Of a stretch of 64,000 bases of DNA, positions 20,199 to 29,868 are shown one piece after another (position 1 is the first letter of the stretch; every line of letters begins with the position of its first letter). Below the pieces are notes generated by a model that was not told where the DNA came from, did no database searches, and worked only from the letters and a program-made list of their open reading frames with translations. The stretch is from NCBI RefSeq assembly GCF_002234535.1, contig NZ_CP022521.1, positions 3,658,001 through 3,722,000 on the forward strand, read 5' to 3'. Origin of the DNA: Actinoalloteichus hoggarensis. Lineage in GTDB: Bacteria; Actinomycetota; Actinomycetes; Mycobacteriales; Pseudonocardiaceae. The translations under genes were made by a program, and so were the position numbers.

Positions 20199-20326
20199 GC
20201 TTCGCGCCCTCGTCCACCGAGGCGTCCGACGGCGTATCCCTCCGACGCCGTCGCCCTGGAGAGGGGCCGGCGAATACCGCCGACCACGGTGCGGCGGGGG
20301 ACCACGGTGCGGACGGGCGCGGCTGG

Positions 20327-21034
20327 TCAGCGGCCTAGTCCGTGCACCGCGACCCGCAGCGCCTCGCGGACCGTCTCGACGAGATCGGCTCCCCGGGCGC
20401 GGCCGGCATCCTCGGCCGCGCTCGACCCGTCGCCCGCCGACTCGTCGCCTGGTGATTCCCAGGCGTGGTGCTCCACCGCCGTGCGGAGTGCGCCGCTGAT
20501 CATCGCGGCCCGGACTCGAGCTCGGAGATCGTCGAGTCGCAGCCCGGTGGCGTGGCAGAGCGCGGTCGCGATGACCAGCTCCGCCTCGTCGTGCACGGTC
20601 AGCCAGACCGCGCGCAGCGCAGGCTCGGTCCGCGTGAGACGGACCAGGTTCAGCACCGCCCACACGTCGACGGCGGTCTGCCCCGCGGCGAACGCCGCCT
20701 CGTCGACGAGGGCGGCCGGGTCCGCGCCCGGCCGCCAGCGCGAGAGCCCACGAGTGAGGAGCTCCAGGCCGTGGGTGAGCAGTGGCCGGACGCAGGCCTC
20801 CTTGGTGGCCGTGTGCCGCCAGAAGGTGCGCAGCGATACACCCGCGGCGGCGGCGACGTCCTCGGCGCCGGTGGCCGCCACGCCGTGTTCGGCGAACAGC
20901 CGGACGGCCTGCCTGGCGATCTCCAGCCGTGTCTCCTGTCGGCGCCGTTCGCGCAGCGGCGGCCGTCCCGCGCCGGGCACGGTGGTCGACGACTCGACGT
21001 CCGCCGCGCCCGCGCGCTCCGTCGGAACCGGCAT
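20327..21034 (-). CDS. TetR family transcriptional regulator
   Basis: A 235-aa TetR protein; the helix-turn-helix lies at residues 35-82 (IARQAVRLFAEHGVAATGAE, then GVSLRTFWRHTATKEA). GAGGAG lies 6 bases upstream of the ATG at 21034. It is divergent from a short-chain dehydrogenase; two TGGCAC-type palindromes lie between them. It most likely represses both genes. The ligand may be a substrate of the dehydrogenase. Confidence 0.88.
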   Translation of the reverse strand: MPVPTERAGAADVESSTTVPGAGRPPLRERRRQETRLEIARQAVRLFAEHGVAATGAEDVAAAAGVSLRTFWRHTATKEACVRPLLTHGLELLTRGLSRWRPGADPAALVDEAAFAAGQTAVDVWAVLNLVRLTRTEPALRAVWLTVHDEAELVIATALCHATGLRLDDLRARVRAAMISGALRTAVEHHAWESPGDESAGDGSSAAEDAGRARGADLVETVREALRVAVHGLGR

Positions 21035-21080
21035 CGTCTGCTCCTCACTCGCGGCGTGGCTCCGCCGCCACTCGACAAGC

Positions 21081-21113
21081 TGGCACGATGGGCCATGATG
21101 GCACACTGTGCCA
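21081..21113. promoter_or_regulatory. tandem TetR operators TGGCAC...TGCCA
   Basis: A perfect 15-bp palindrome (TGGCACA-C-TGTGCCA) at 21099-21113 and a partial copy (TGGCAC...GGCCA) at 21081-21095, 18 bases apart. They lie between the divergent TetR and dehydrogenase genes. Spaced dimer sites of this kind are typical of TetR operators. Confidence 0.65.
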
Positions 21114-21145
21114 ATACGGAGCGCGATGAACGGACGGAGGCCCAG

Positions 21146-21907
21146 ATGAGCGGCGACGGACTCGACGGCAGCAGCGTGATCGTCACGGGAGGCGGTGCCG
21201 GCATCGGTCGCGCCGCGGTCCTGCGCTTCGCGGTCGAGGGCGCCCGCGTCGTGGTGGCCGATCTCGACGCCGACCGGGCGGCGACCGTCGTCGGCGAGGT
21301 CGCGGCGGCGGGCGGGACCGCCGTCGCGGCGGTCGGCGACCTGGGCGAGCAGTCCGTGGTCGACCGCGTCGTCGCCGCGGCCGTGGACGCCTTCGGCACC
21401 GTGGACGTGCTGGTCAACAACGCCGGGATCATGGACGGGATGACCGCCCTCGCCGACGTCACCGACGAGGAGTGGGAACGGGTGCTCCGGATCAACCTCA
21501 CGGCGCCGTTCCTGCTCAGCCGCGCCGTCCTGCCGCACATGCTCGCCCAGGGCGCCGGGGCGATCGTCAACACCGCCTCGGAGGCGAGCCTCCGCGGCAG
21601 CGCGGCGGGCGCCGCCTACACCGCCGCCAAGCACGGCGTCGTCGGCCTGACCAAGTCCCTCGCGGTGATGTATCGCGACGCGGGCATCCGTGCCAACGCC
21701 ATCGCACCCGGCGGGACGAGGACCAGCATCGACCTGCGCCCCAGCACGGGGACCGGCCCCGCCGCCCTGGCGCCGTACCTGGCCGGCGTCGGCCGAGTCG
21801 CCGAGGCCCAGGAGCAGGCCGCGGCGATCGTGTTCCTCGCCTCCCCGGCCGCCTCCAACATCAACGGCGTCGTCCTCCCGGTCGACAACGGATGGTCCGC
21901 CGTCTGA
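21146..21907 (+). CDS. short-chain dehydrogenase/reductase (SDR)
   Basis: A 253-aa classical SDR. The coenzyme motif is VTGGGAGIGRA, and an acidic DLDAD after strand 2 suggests NAD rather than NADP. NNAG is at residues 91-94, and the catalytic Ser and YxxxK are seen in NTASEASL and YTAAK. GGAGG lies 5 bases before the ATG at 21146. It is divergent from, and probably controlled by, the TetR regulator. It is a carbonyl/alcohol oxidoreductase of unknown substrate. Confidence 0.92.
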   Translation: MSGDGLDGSSVIVTGGGAGIGRAAVLRFAVEGARVVVADLDADRAATVVGEVAAAGGTAVAAVGDLGEQSVVDRVVAAAVDAFGTVDVLVNNAGIMDGMTALADVTDEEWERVLRINLTAPFLLSRAVLPHMLAQGAGAIVNTASEASLRGSAAGAAYTAAKHGVVGLTKSLAVMYRDAGIRANAIAPGGTRTSIDLRPSTGTGPAALAPYLAGVGRVAEAQEQAAAIVFLASPAASNINGVVLPVDNGWSAV

Positions 21908-22260
21908 GAACGCAACTCACCGCACGACGGACGTCACCTCCCGCTCGGCACCCGCGACCCGAACCGACCAAGGCCGAGAATCCGGCCAGCCAGCTCGACG
22001 AAGGCCGCCCCCGCCCACGAGGTACAGCACACGCCACCACGCCGACCCCACCCCGTTCGACGGGAGACGCCGCCGGTCCCGGCCGTCCTCGCCCTGCCAC
22101 GACGCGGAACTCGGCCGCACGCCTCGCCGAGGCGTCGGCGGGCGCACGACCGGCGGCGGGGTGCGCCGACTCCACTCCGCCGGCCGCGAAGGCGCCTCGC
22201 GAACGCCCGTCCGCGACGACCTCACCGACGACCCGGCCCGGCCTGCGAAGACCGGCCGAC
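21908..22260. other. intergenic region between convergent genes
   Basis: About 350 bases between the SDR and the second P450. No gene or RNA is supported. Confidence 0.5.
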
Positions 22261-23529
22261 TCACCAGATGACCGGCAGCGCGTGCAGACCGTAGATCGTC
22301 ATGTCCGCGCGGAACCGCATCCGCGCCAACGGCGCCGCGGGCCGCATCGCCGGGAAGCGGCGCGACAGCGTGGCGAGCGCGACCTGCAGTTCGAGACGCG
22401 CGAGGGTCTGCCCGAGGCACTGATGCACGCCGAAGCCGAAGGCGACGTGCCGCGAGGCGTTGGGACGGCAGACGTCCACGGTGTCCGGGTCCTGGAACTC
22501 CTCGGGATCGCGATTGGCCGCCGACACCGCGATGATCACGCCCTCGCCCGCCGCGAGCCGCTGCCCGCCGATCTCGACGTCCTCGGTGACCGCCCGGCGC
22601 GGCCCGTTGCGGATGATGCCGTGGAACCGCAGCAGCTCCGTGACCGCCCCCTTCATCAGCGCGGGCTCGCGACGGAGCCGTTCGGCGGTCTCCGGATCGC
22701 GCATCAGGCTCAGGGCACTCAGGCTGATCATGTTCGCCGTGGTCTCGAAGCCGCCGATGAGCAGCACCGCGGCGACGGCCAGCAGGTCGGGCCGCGACAG
22801 CTCGCCCGTGCGCAGCCGTTCGACCACCAGTCGGCCGAGCAGGTCGTCGCCGGGCTCGCGTTCCTTGGCCGCCACCAGTTCGTCGAGGTAGCCGGCCAGC
22901 TCGTCGAGGACGCGCGCCGCCTCGCGCGGGGTGTTCGCGATGCGGTTCGCCCGAGCCGTGAGGTCGCGGAACAGCGGATGGTCCGCCGCCGGGACGCCCA
23001 GCAGCAGACCGATCACCGAGGAGGTGAGGGGCAGGGCGAAGTCCGCGACGAGGTCGACCGGCCGCGGCGCCCGCTCCATCGCGTCGCAGAGCTCGTCGGC
23101 GATGCGCTCGATGCCCGGCCGCAGCTCCTCGATCCGCCGCACCATGAACTCGTGCGTCAGCATGCGTCGAATCCGGGTGTGGTCGGGCGGGTCCATGCGG
23201 ATGAAGCCCAGACTGGCGACGGCCGTGTCGGCGGTGCTGCCGCCGACCATTCCGCTGCGGGGATAACCGGGCGCCGTGGGCACCGAGCTGAACCGGCGAT
23301 GGTCGCCGAGTACCGCGCGGGCCTCCGCATGGCGGGTGACCAGCCAGGCCTGACTCCCGTCGAGCAGGGAGACCCGGACCACCGGCGCCGCGGCGCTCAG
23401 TGCGCCCAGCCCCGCGGGCAGGGCGAACGGGCGGTCCGGCGGCGGCGCGACCGGCAGCGGCGGCGCGACGGGCGGCGGCGCGACGGGCGGCGGCGCGACG
23501 GGCCGTGGGGACACGCTCAGGTCGCTCAT
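22261..23529 (-). CDS. cytochrome P450 (CYP105-like) with Pro-rich N-terminus
   Basis: A 422-aa P450. The I-helix reads GGFETTANM, the ExxR region is TELLRFHG, and the heme loop is FGFGVHQCLGQ. It is close in design to the P450 at 10345 but has no ferredoxin gene beside it. Residues 9-30 are a Pro-Val-Ala-Pro-Pro repeat where other members have a short conserved HEAT/CPF segment; this comes from a 15-base tandem repeat in the DNA and probably replaces the natural N-terminus. AGGAGCG precedes the ATG at 23529. Substrate unknown. Confidence 0.9.
   Translation of the reverse strand: MSDLSVSPRPVAPPPVAPPPVAPPLPVAPPPDRPFALPAGLGALSAAAPVVRVSLLDGSQAWLVTRHAEARAVLGDHRRFSSVPTAPGYPRSGMVGGSTADTAVASLGFIRMDPPDHTRIRRMLTHEFMVRRIEELRPGIERIADELCDAMERAPRPVDLVADFALPLTSSVIGLLLGVPAADHPLFRDLTARANRIANTPREAARVLDELAGYLDELVAAKEREPGDDLLGRLVVERLRTGELSRPDLLAVAAVLLIGGFETTANMISLSALSLMRDPETAERLRREPALMKGAVTELLRFHGIIRNGPRRAVTEDVEIGGQRLAAGEGVIIAVSAANRDPEEFQDPDTVDVCRPNASRHVAFGFGVHQCLGQTLARLELQVALATLSRRFPAMRPAAPLARMRFRADMTIYGLHALPVIW
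23462..23503. repeat. 15-base tandem repeat in the P450 5' end
   Basis: The unit GGCGCGACGGGCGGC is repeated nearly three times (23462, 23477, 23492), in frame, encoding the Pro-Val-Ala-Pro-Pro repeat of the P450 N-terminus. Confidence 0.7.
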
Positions 23530-23994
23530 CTCGCTCCTGCTCCGCGCGGAACCGCGCACCACGACAGGCACTCACCGGGCGGACCCGTCCGATGGGGCGA
23601 CGCCGGTGAGACCCGCTCCGCCATTGATCGACTTCGCCGCCGGAATCCGCACACAACGTAGCCGGAACACACGAGGACTTCACTCGAAGTCACCGGTTCG
23701 GGGTCGCCCCGGCCGCCGCCCTCGCGTCGGATTCGACGAGGTCGGCCACGCACTGCGGCGCCGCAGGCCCGCTCGGCGAATGCGCCTGCCTGTTCGGCCC
23801 TCGCGGTGTCCGCCCGCGGCGAGCAGGATCGGCTCGGCACAGACATGTCGGCACCACCGCCGTACCGCATGCGGCACGGCGCGGGGACGGCCGCGACAGA
23901 CCCGGCCGGACGGAGAGGCGGACGAGATGACGCAGCAGGGCCGTCGCCGGCGCGGCCGGTCATGTCCCGATGATCGGTGAGGAGCACGCTCACC

Positions 23995-24653
23995 GTGTTC
24001 GACGCTGGCACGAGACCTCACTATCGCGCGGGACAGCGCGCCGGCACCGTCGACCAGCACTTCGAATACCTCGGACGAACCCTGCTGATACCGCCGACCG
24101 TCATGCCGATCACCCCCGTCTCCCGTCACCTCGGCGAGGCGGTCCTCGCCGAGGTCCGCACGACCGATCGGGTGTTGGACAGGGGGACCGGCAGTGGCGT
24201 CAACGCGATCCTCGCCGCGTCTCGATCGGCGCACGTCCTCGCCGTCGACGTCAACCCGGACGCGGTCCGCGCCGCCCGCGACGACGCGGAGCGCAACGGC
24301 GTCGCCGATCGGATCGAGGTACGGCACAGCGACGTGTTCGACGCGGTCGACGACCGCTTCGGTCTGATCGTCTTCGATCCGCCGTTCCGCTGGTCCGCCC
24401 CCCGTGACCGGTTCGAGGTCGCCATCACCGACGAGGGCTACCGCGCGATGACGACGTTCTTCCGGGAGGCCCGCGAACACCTCACCCCGGCCGGGCGATG
24501 CTGATCTTCTTCGGGACCTCCGGAGACCTGCCGTATCCGCGGCGGTCGGCCGAGGAGAACCGCTTCGACGCCGAGGGCGTCGCACAGGGCCGCCTGATCC
24601 GAGACGATCGGCAGGTGGACTACTTCACGTTCCGCATGACACCGCGTCGTTGA
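23995..24653 (+). pseudogene. class I methyltransferase (HemK/PrmA-like) with one frameshift
   Basis: The first frame contains the methyltransferase AdoMet motif VLDRGTGSGVNAILAA, the acidic VDVNPDA loop and FDPPF, a D-P-P-F motif typical of N-methyltransferases such as HemK. It runs into a stop at 24504. The missing C-terminus continues one base out of phase from 24498 (MLIFFGTSGDLP) to a stop at 24653. Adding a single base at the GGGCGATG junction restores a protein of about 220 residues. GAGGAG upstream supports a GTG start at 23995; the GTG at 23977 is an alternative. It is either a recent pseudogene or a sequencing error. Confidence 0.65.
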
Positions 24654-24902
24654 CCACCACGTCGGTCACCACCGCGTCGACGACCACCGCGTCAACCGGG
24701 ACCGCCCGCCGCGCGTGCGCCGAGATCACCTCGGACCGGCGCGAGAGGAGGCATTCGACGCCGAATCCGCCGCCCGCGTCCCGCCGGCGGACACCCCGGC
24801 TTCGATAGAATCGCGGTTCGTCGATGCACACCGCACAGCGGTGGTTCGGACTCGCGCCGGCGAGCCGGAGCCGTCGGTGCGGAGAACCCGGAAAGGACGC
24901 CC

Positions 24903-26900
24903 GTGACCACCCCGGTCGAGACACTCGAATTCCAATCCGAGGCCCGTCAGCTGCTCCAGTTGATGATTCACTCCATCTATTCGAACAAGGACACCTTCCT
25001 GCGAGAACTGGTGTCCAACGCCTCGGACGCCCTGGACAAGCTGCGCCTGGAGACCTACCGCGACAAGGACCTCGACGCGGACACCTCCGACCTGCACGTC
25101 CGGCTGGAGGTCGACAAGGATCAGCGCACGCTGACGGTGCGCGACAACGGCATCGGCATGAACCGCGACGACGTCGTGAACCTCATCGGCACCATCGCGA
25201 AGTCGGGCACCGCGGAGTTCCTCACCAAGCTCAAGGCGTCCCAGTCCCAGGACCCGTCGATCTCCCAGGATCTCATCGGCCAGTTCGGCGTCGGCTTCTA
25301 TTCGAGCTTCATGGTCGCCGACAAGGTCACCCTCGTGACCCGCCGCGCGGGCGAGGCCGAGGGCGTGCGCTGGGAGTCCGACGGCGGCGGCAGCTACACC
25401 ATCGGCCCCGCCGAGGACGCTCCCCAGGGCACGTCGGTGATCCTGCACCTCAAGCCCGCCGACACCGACGACCAGCTCCACGACTACACGTCGCCCGCGA
25501 AGCTGCGCGAGGTCGTGAAGCGTTACTCCGACTTCATCACCTGGCCCATCCGGATGGCCGTCGAGACCCCGGCCGAGACCTCGACGACCGAGGCGGAGAC
25601 GACCGAGGATTCCGACGCGGCCGAGCAGGCCGAGGGCGAGACCACGAAGGCCGAGGCGACTCCGGCGCTGGAGACCCTGAACTCGATGAAGGCCCTGTGG
25701 GCCCGTCCCAAGGACGAGGTCACGCAGGAGGAGTACACCGAGTTCTACAAGCACGTCAGCCACGACTGGTCCGACCCGCTGGAGACGATCCGGCTCGCGG
25801 CCGAGGGCACCTTCGAATACCAGGCGCTGCTGTTCCTCCCCTCCCGCGCCCCGCTCGACCTGTTCATGCGGGACGCCCGGCGCGGCGTACAGCTCTACGT
25901 CAAGCGCGTGTTCATCATGGACGACTGCGAGGAGCTGGTCCCCGAGTACCTGCGCTTCGTCAAGGGCGTCGTCGACGCGCAGGACCTCTCGCTCAACGTG
26001 TCGCGGGAGATCCTGCAGCAGGACCGCCAGATCCAGTTGATCCGCCGCCGCCTGGTCAAGAAGGTGCTGTCGACGATCAAGGATCTGATGTCGGCGAAGC
26101 CTGCGGACTACGCGACCTTCTGGTCGGAGTTCGGCCGCGCCGTGAAGGAGGGCCTGCTCTCCGACTTCGACAACCGCGAAGCGATCCTGGAGATCTGCTC
26201 CTTCCCCTCCACGCACGACGAGGAGAAGCCGACGACCCTGCGGGAGTACATCGAGCGGATGAAGGAGGGTCAGGAGCACATCTACTACCTGACCGGCGAC
26301 TCCAGGACGAGCATCGAGAACTCCCCGCACCTGGAGGCCTTCCGCGCCAAGGGTTACGAGGTGCTGGCGCTGACCGACCAGATCGACGAGATGTGGATCG
26401 ACTCGGTCGACGGCTTCGACGGCAAGCGGTTCCAGTCGGTGGCCAAGGGCCAGGTCGACCTCGACACCGAGGAGGAGAAGAAGACCTCCGAGACGGAGCG
26501 CGCGCAGCGGGAGAAGGACTTCGCGACGCTGCTGTCCCGCATGTCCGAATCCCTGTCCGAGCAGGTGAAGGAGGTTCGGCTCTCCGCCCGGCTGACGACC
26601 TCCCCCGCCTGCATCGTGGGCGACACGCACGACGTCACGCCGACGCTGGAGAAGATGTACCGGGCGATGGGCCAGGAGATCCCGCAGATCAAGCGCATCC
26701 TGGAGCTGAATCCGACGCACCCGCTGGTGACCCGGCTGCGTGCCGCGCACGACGCGCGGCCCGACGGCGACGACGACGGCACGCTGGCCGAGACCGCCGA
26801 GCTGCTGTACGGCATGGCGCTGCTCGCCGAGGGCGGCGAACTCGCCGACACCGCACGGTTCACCCGGCTGCTGGCGGGCAGGCTGGAGAAGTCGCTGTAA
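24903..26900 (+). CDS. htpG: molecular chaperone HtpG (Hsp90)
   Basis: A 665-aa Hsp90 homologue acting as a cytosolic ATP-dependent chaperone dimer. The N-terminal GHKL ATP site shows [20 protein letters not shown] and [18 protein letters not shown] charged Thr/Glu/Ala-rich linker spans residues 217-250, followed by the middle domain ([31 protein letters not shown]). The length is near the usual 620-650, with the linker a little longer. The GTG at 24903 follows GGAAAGGA. It is not next to other chaperone genes; the region upstream has no obvious HAIR or CIRCE element. Confidence 0.97.
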
Positions 26901-26914
26901 TCCGTTCGACAGGA

Positions 26915-26955
26915 TCGTTCCGCCCGGCGACTCCCCCTGCCACCGGGCGGAACGA
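26915..26955 (+). terminator. htpG terminator hairpin
   Basis: TCGTTCCGCCCGG (26915-26927) pairs perfectly with CCGGGCGGAACGA (26943-26955) over a 15-base loop, 15 bases after the htpG stop. This is a 13-bp GC-rich stem without a long T-run. Confidence 0.75.
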
Positions 26956-27048
26956 CCTGATCGCCGACCGCCGCGCCTCCCGGTCCCGGCCGACCCCTCG
27001 CGGGGCCGGTCGTGTGGCCCGCCGGCACGGCCGGGCCGTGGCCCTCAG

Positions 27049-27783
27049 TCACGGCCGGGCCGTGGTCTTCAGTCCTCGGTAATGCGCCCGCACCTCGGGT
27101 TCGAGGTGTTCGATCGCGTACCGCAGCATGGTGCGCGGCATCGTGGCGGCGTGGGCGTCGAGGAACTCCCGCAGCCGCTCGGGCGCCCGGCGACCCGCCT
27201 CGCGCAGCCAGCCGCCGGTGGCCTTGTGGATCAGGTCCTCCTCGTCGCCGAGCAGGATCTCCGCCAAGGCGAAGGTGTCGTCGACCTGGCCGTGTCGGAG
27301 GAAATAGGCCGTGCTGACGATCGCGGTGCGCCGCTCCCACAGACTCGTCGACCGGGCCAGCCGGTAGAGGACGTCACGCGGCCGGTCGAACAGGTACCCG
27401 CCGATCACATGCGGCGCGCACACGTCCACCAGATCCCAGTTGTCGATTCGATCGATCCGAGTCAGGTAGAGGTCGTACAGCTCCTGGCGACGCCGGGGCG
27501 TCGTCGATCGCCGCCTGGCCTGTTTGTCCATGATGCTCAGCGCACCGGCGCGAACCTCGTGGAGCGGGCTGGCCAGCAACAGCTCGATCTCGGTGAGCGG
27601 CAGGTCGACGAACTCCTTGGCCAGGGCGAAGACCTGCCCCATCCGCACGCCCAGGAACCGGTCGTTCTCGCCGTACTCCCCCGCACCGGTCTTGAAGTAT
27701 CGCTGGATCTTGCGCAGCTCCTCCTCGGACCGGTGGCTCTCCAACCGTTCGACGAAGCGCCGTGCCGTGAGTTCCGTCGTCAT
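27049..27783 (-). CDS. AlkD-like DNA alkylation repair protein
   Basis: A 244-aa protein of the AlkD family, built of HEAT-like helical repeats that excise alkylated bases without flipping them out. Visible family segments are YFKTGAGEYGENDRFLGVRM near residue 25-45, NWDLVDVCAPHVIG with the conserved Asp/Trp region near 105-118, and LIHKATGGWLREAG near 175-190. I use the ATG at 27783. It is convergent with htpG and appears to be a single-gene unit. Family is firm; activity on a given adduct is not shown. Confidence 0.88.
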   Translation of the reverse strand: MTTELTARRFVERLESHRSEEELRKIQRYFKTGAGEYGENDRFLGVRMGQVFALAKEFVDLPLTEIELLLASPLHEVRAGALSIMDKQARRRSTTPRRRQELYDLYLTRIDRIDNWDLVDVCAPHVIGGYLFDRPRDVLYRLARSTSLWERRTAIVSTAYFLRHGQVDDTFALAEILLGDEEDLIHKATGGWLREAGRRAPERLREFLDAHAATMPRTMLRYAIEHLEPEVRAHYRGLKTTARP

Positions 27784-27871
27784 TCCGATCTCGCGTCCTC
27801 TCGATCCGACACCGCGCCTCGGCACCCTCCGCCGCGGGCCGAGCGCGGCTCCGCACCGCCGGATGCCGTGC

Positions 27872-28285
27872 TCACGCGCGAGCCGAGATCTGCTGCACCG
27901 CCCAGCGGTTGCCGTCCGGGTCGTCGAAGAACACGAACCCGACGTCGTCCAGCACGTCGTCCGCCGTGCTCGTCCGGAACCCCTCGGGCCCGGCCACCTG
28001 GACCTCGCCGACCTCGACGCCGCGCCCCGCCAGCTCCGCCCTGGCCGCGCGGACGTCCGGGACGACCAGTTGCAGCGCGGACCGGGATTCGGGCTCCGCC
28101 GACACCGGCGCCGCGTTGAGGACGATCGAGCAGGACGACCCGGGCGGAGTCAGCTGGACCACGCCGGGGCCGCCGGCCGCCCGCGTGTCGTGATCGACCG
28201 CGAAGCCGACCTTCTCGGCGTAGAACGCCTTGGCCCGGTCCACGTCGGCGACCGGCACGGTCACGACTTCCAGCGTCCAGTTCAT
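27872..28285 (-). CDS. VOC (glyoxalase/bleomycin resistance) superfamily protein
   Basis: A 137-aa VOC protein with two beta-alpha-beta-beta-beta modules. VVTVPVADVDRAKAFYAEKV is the usual start, and FVFFDDPDGNRWAVQQ is the usual end, with the second-module acidic residues. It is the last gene of a three-gene operon; its ATG overlaps the AHSA1 gene stop as ATGA. It may be a stress or resistance function or metal-dependent isomerase/dioxygenase-like enzyme; the substrate is unknown. Confidence 0.85.
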   Translation of the reverse strand: MNWTLEVVTVPVADVDRAKAFYAEKVGFAVDHDTRAAGGPGVVQLTPPGSSCSIVLNAAPVSAEPESRSALQLVVPDVRAARAELAGRGVEVGEVQVAGPEGFRTSTADDVLDDVGFVFFDDPDGNRWAVQQISARA

Positions 28286-28860
28286 CCGTTTCGCCTTTCT
28301 CTTCTCAGCTCCGTCGTGCCCGATGCGTCGGTCGGGTCAGCCGCTCGGCGGCGGCCGTCGACGCCGTACGCTCGGATCTCGGTGAGCACTCGGGCGAGCC
28401 GGTCGTGGCCTTCGCCGACGCCGCGCTCCATGGGGGTCCGCAGTACCGCGTCGCGCGCCTCGCGAGAGGGCGCCGTCACCGTGGTGACCACGGTCGTCCG
28501 GCCCTGGTCTTCGACGAACTCCGTCGTGACCAGCGTCTCGGCGCCGGCAGGCGCGTCGCCGTAGGACTCGGTCTGCACGAGCCGACGCCCCGCGACGATC
28601 TCGCGGTACACGCCGTGCTGCGTCATCTCGGCCCCACCCGGTCCTCGGGAGACGAAGCGCCACGCCCCGCCGACCCGGAGGTCGACCTCGCACTCCACGA
28701 GTCGCCAGCCCCGCGCGCCGAACCAGCACAGAAGCAGTTCCGGCGTGGTCCAGGCGGCGAAGACGAGCCGGGCGGGCGCGTCGAAGTCCCGGGTCATCCT
28801 GATCTCACGATCCGACGGGGTGGTGACCACCACCGAGCCCGCCCCTGACGTCGGCGGCAT
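28282..28860 (-). CDS. SRPBCC / AHSA1-type activator-homologue domain protein
   Basis: A 192-aa protein of the START-like AHSA1 family (FDAPARLVFAAWTTPELLLCWF, then the WRFV and TVTAP strands). Such proteins bind a hydrophobic ligand or act with an ArsR-type regulator. Both ends are coupled by ATGA: upstream to the ArsR gene and downstream to the VOC gene. The C-terminal tail after residue 160 is Arg-rich and not conserved in the family. Confidence 0.85.
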   Translation of the reverse strand: MPPTSGAGSVVVTTPSDREIRMTRDFDAPARLVFAAWTTPELLLCWFGARGWRLVECEVDLRVGGAWRFVSRGPGGAEMTQHGVYREIVAGRRLVQTESYGDAPAGAETLVTTEFVEDQGRTTVVTTVTAPSREARDAVLRTPMERGVGEGHDRLARVLTEIRAYGVDGRRRAADPTDASGTTELRRERRNG

Positions 28861-29216
28861 CAGACGTCGCCCTCCTTCTCGGTGTGAGTCTCCTCGGCCC
28901 GCAGCCCCGCCAGCACCTCGTCGAGCCTGCGGAAGCTCTCCTCCCGGCTGCGGCGGAACTCCTCCAGCCAGCCGAGGACGACCCGTAGCGGGGCGTCGTT
29001 CAGGCGGGACGGCCGTCGCTGCGCGTCTCGGCCTCGCGTCACCAGACCGGCCCGCTCCAACACCTTCAGGTGTTTGGACACGGCGGGCTGACTGATGTCG
29101 AACGGCTCGGCCAGCTCCGACACCGTGGCCTCGCCCTGCGCCAGGCGGATCATGATCGCGCGCCGGGTGGGGTCGGCGAGCGCCGCGAACGTCCGGTCGA
29201 GCAGCTCTGAACTCAC
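28860..29216 (-). CDS. ArsR family transcriptional regulator
   Basis: A 118-aa winged-helix regulator (FAALADPTRRAIMIRLAQGE, then PFDISQPAVSKHLKVLERAGLV). It lacks the Cys residues of metal-sensing ArsR proteins, so it probably senses an organic signal or works with its AHSA1 partner. The start is a GTG at 29216; the nearer ATG at 29223 is out of frame. It is first in the ArsR-AHSA1-VOC operon, with an AGGTT/AACCT palindrome upstream. Confidence 0.9.
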   Translation of the reverse strand: MSSELLDRTFAALADPTRRAIMIRLAQGEATVSELAEPFDISQPAVSKHLKVLERAGLVTRGRDAQRRPSRLNDAPLRVVLGWLEEFRRSREESFRRLDEVLAGLRAEETHTEKEGDV

Positions 29217-29230
29217 GCTTCATAACCCCC

Positions 29231-29244
29231 AGGTTTCATAACCT
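29231..29244. promoter_or_regulatory. ArsR operator AGGTT-N4-AACCT
   Basis: The palindrome AGGTTTCATAACCT lies 15 bases upstream of the ArsR GTG. A second GGTTATGAA element overlaps the start region, giving direct repeats on the minus strand. This fits self-repression of the ArsR operon. Confidence 0.55.
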
Positions 29245-29298
29245 GATGGTTTTCTACCGGGTCCGCCTCGCGACGTCAAATCGCCGTCCGCCCGGGCC

Positions 29299-29868
29299 CT
29301 ACCGAGGCAGGCGCAGCCGGATCGTCAGGCCCGAGACCTCCAGGACGTCGAGCGGGACGGGCGGCCGCCCCGGCCGGTCGAAGAGTCGGACGCCGTCGCC
29401 GAGCAGGATCGGCACGATCGAGACCAGGATCTCGTCGAGCAGGTTCGCCTCGACGCACTGCCGGGCGACGTCGGCACCGAACACCCCCACGATCCGATCC
29501 CCCGCCGCCTCCGTCGCGGCGGCCACCGCGGCGTGGAGGTCGTTCACGAAGCTGACGTCCCCGGCGACGGGTTCGGCGGGAAGGTCGTGGGTCAGCACGA
29601 ACGTCGGCCCGCTCCACTGCCCGCCGTAGGCACCCTCGCTGTCGGTGCCCTTGTTCGGATCGTCACCCCGAAAGGTGCGACTGCCCATCAGAACGGCGCC
29701 GACGGCGTCGGCGAGGTCCGCCCTGAACGTGGCGTCCGGATCCGCCGACCCGGAATCGGACGCGGGCTCGGCCGCCGTCATGTACGGGGTCAGCCAGGAC
29801 ATGTCCCCGCCCGCTCCCGCGATGAAGCCGTCCAACGACATGCTGCACTGGTATTGCAGGCGACTCAT
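29299..29868 (-). CDS. dihydrofolate reductase family protein (RibD C-terminal type)
   Basis: A 189-aa Rossmann-like reductase of the RibD_C family. The start MSRLQYQCSMSLDGFIAG is typical. ADAVGAVLMGSRTF and VGVFGADVARQC give the NADPH-binding parts, and LVSIVPILLGDGVRLF is the family end motif. It probably reduces a small pterin- or ribityl-like compound, but many members have no known role. The ATG at 29868 is chosen because homology starts there. Confidence 0.88.
   Translation of the reverse strand: MSRLQYQCSMSLDGFIAGAGGDMSWLTPYMTAAEPASDSGSADPDATFRADLADAVGAVLMGSRTFRGDDPNKGTDSEGAYGGQWSGPTFVLTHDLPAEPVAGDVSFVNDLHAAVAAATEAAGDRIVGVFGADVARQCVEANLLDEILVSIVPILLGDGVRLFDRPGRPPVPLDVLEVSGLTIRLRLPR

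Noticed and set aside
19164-20663. 499-aa minus-strand frame
   Set aside because: Antisense to the TrmB/LuxR-like regulator; no ribosome binding site or domain.
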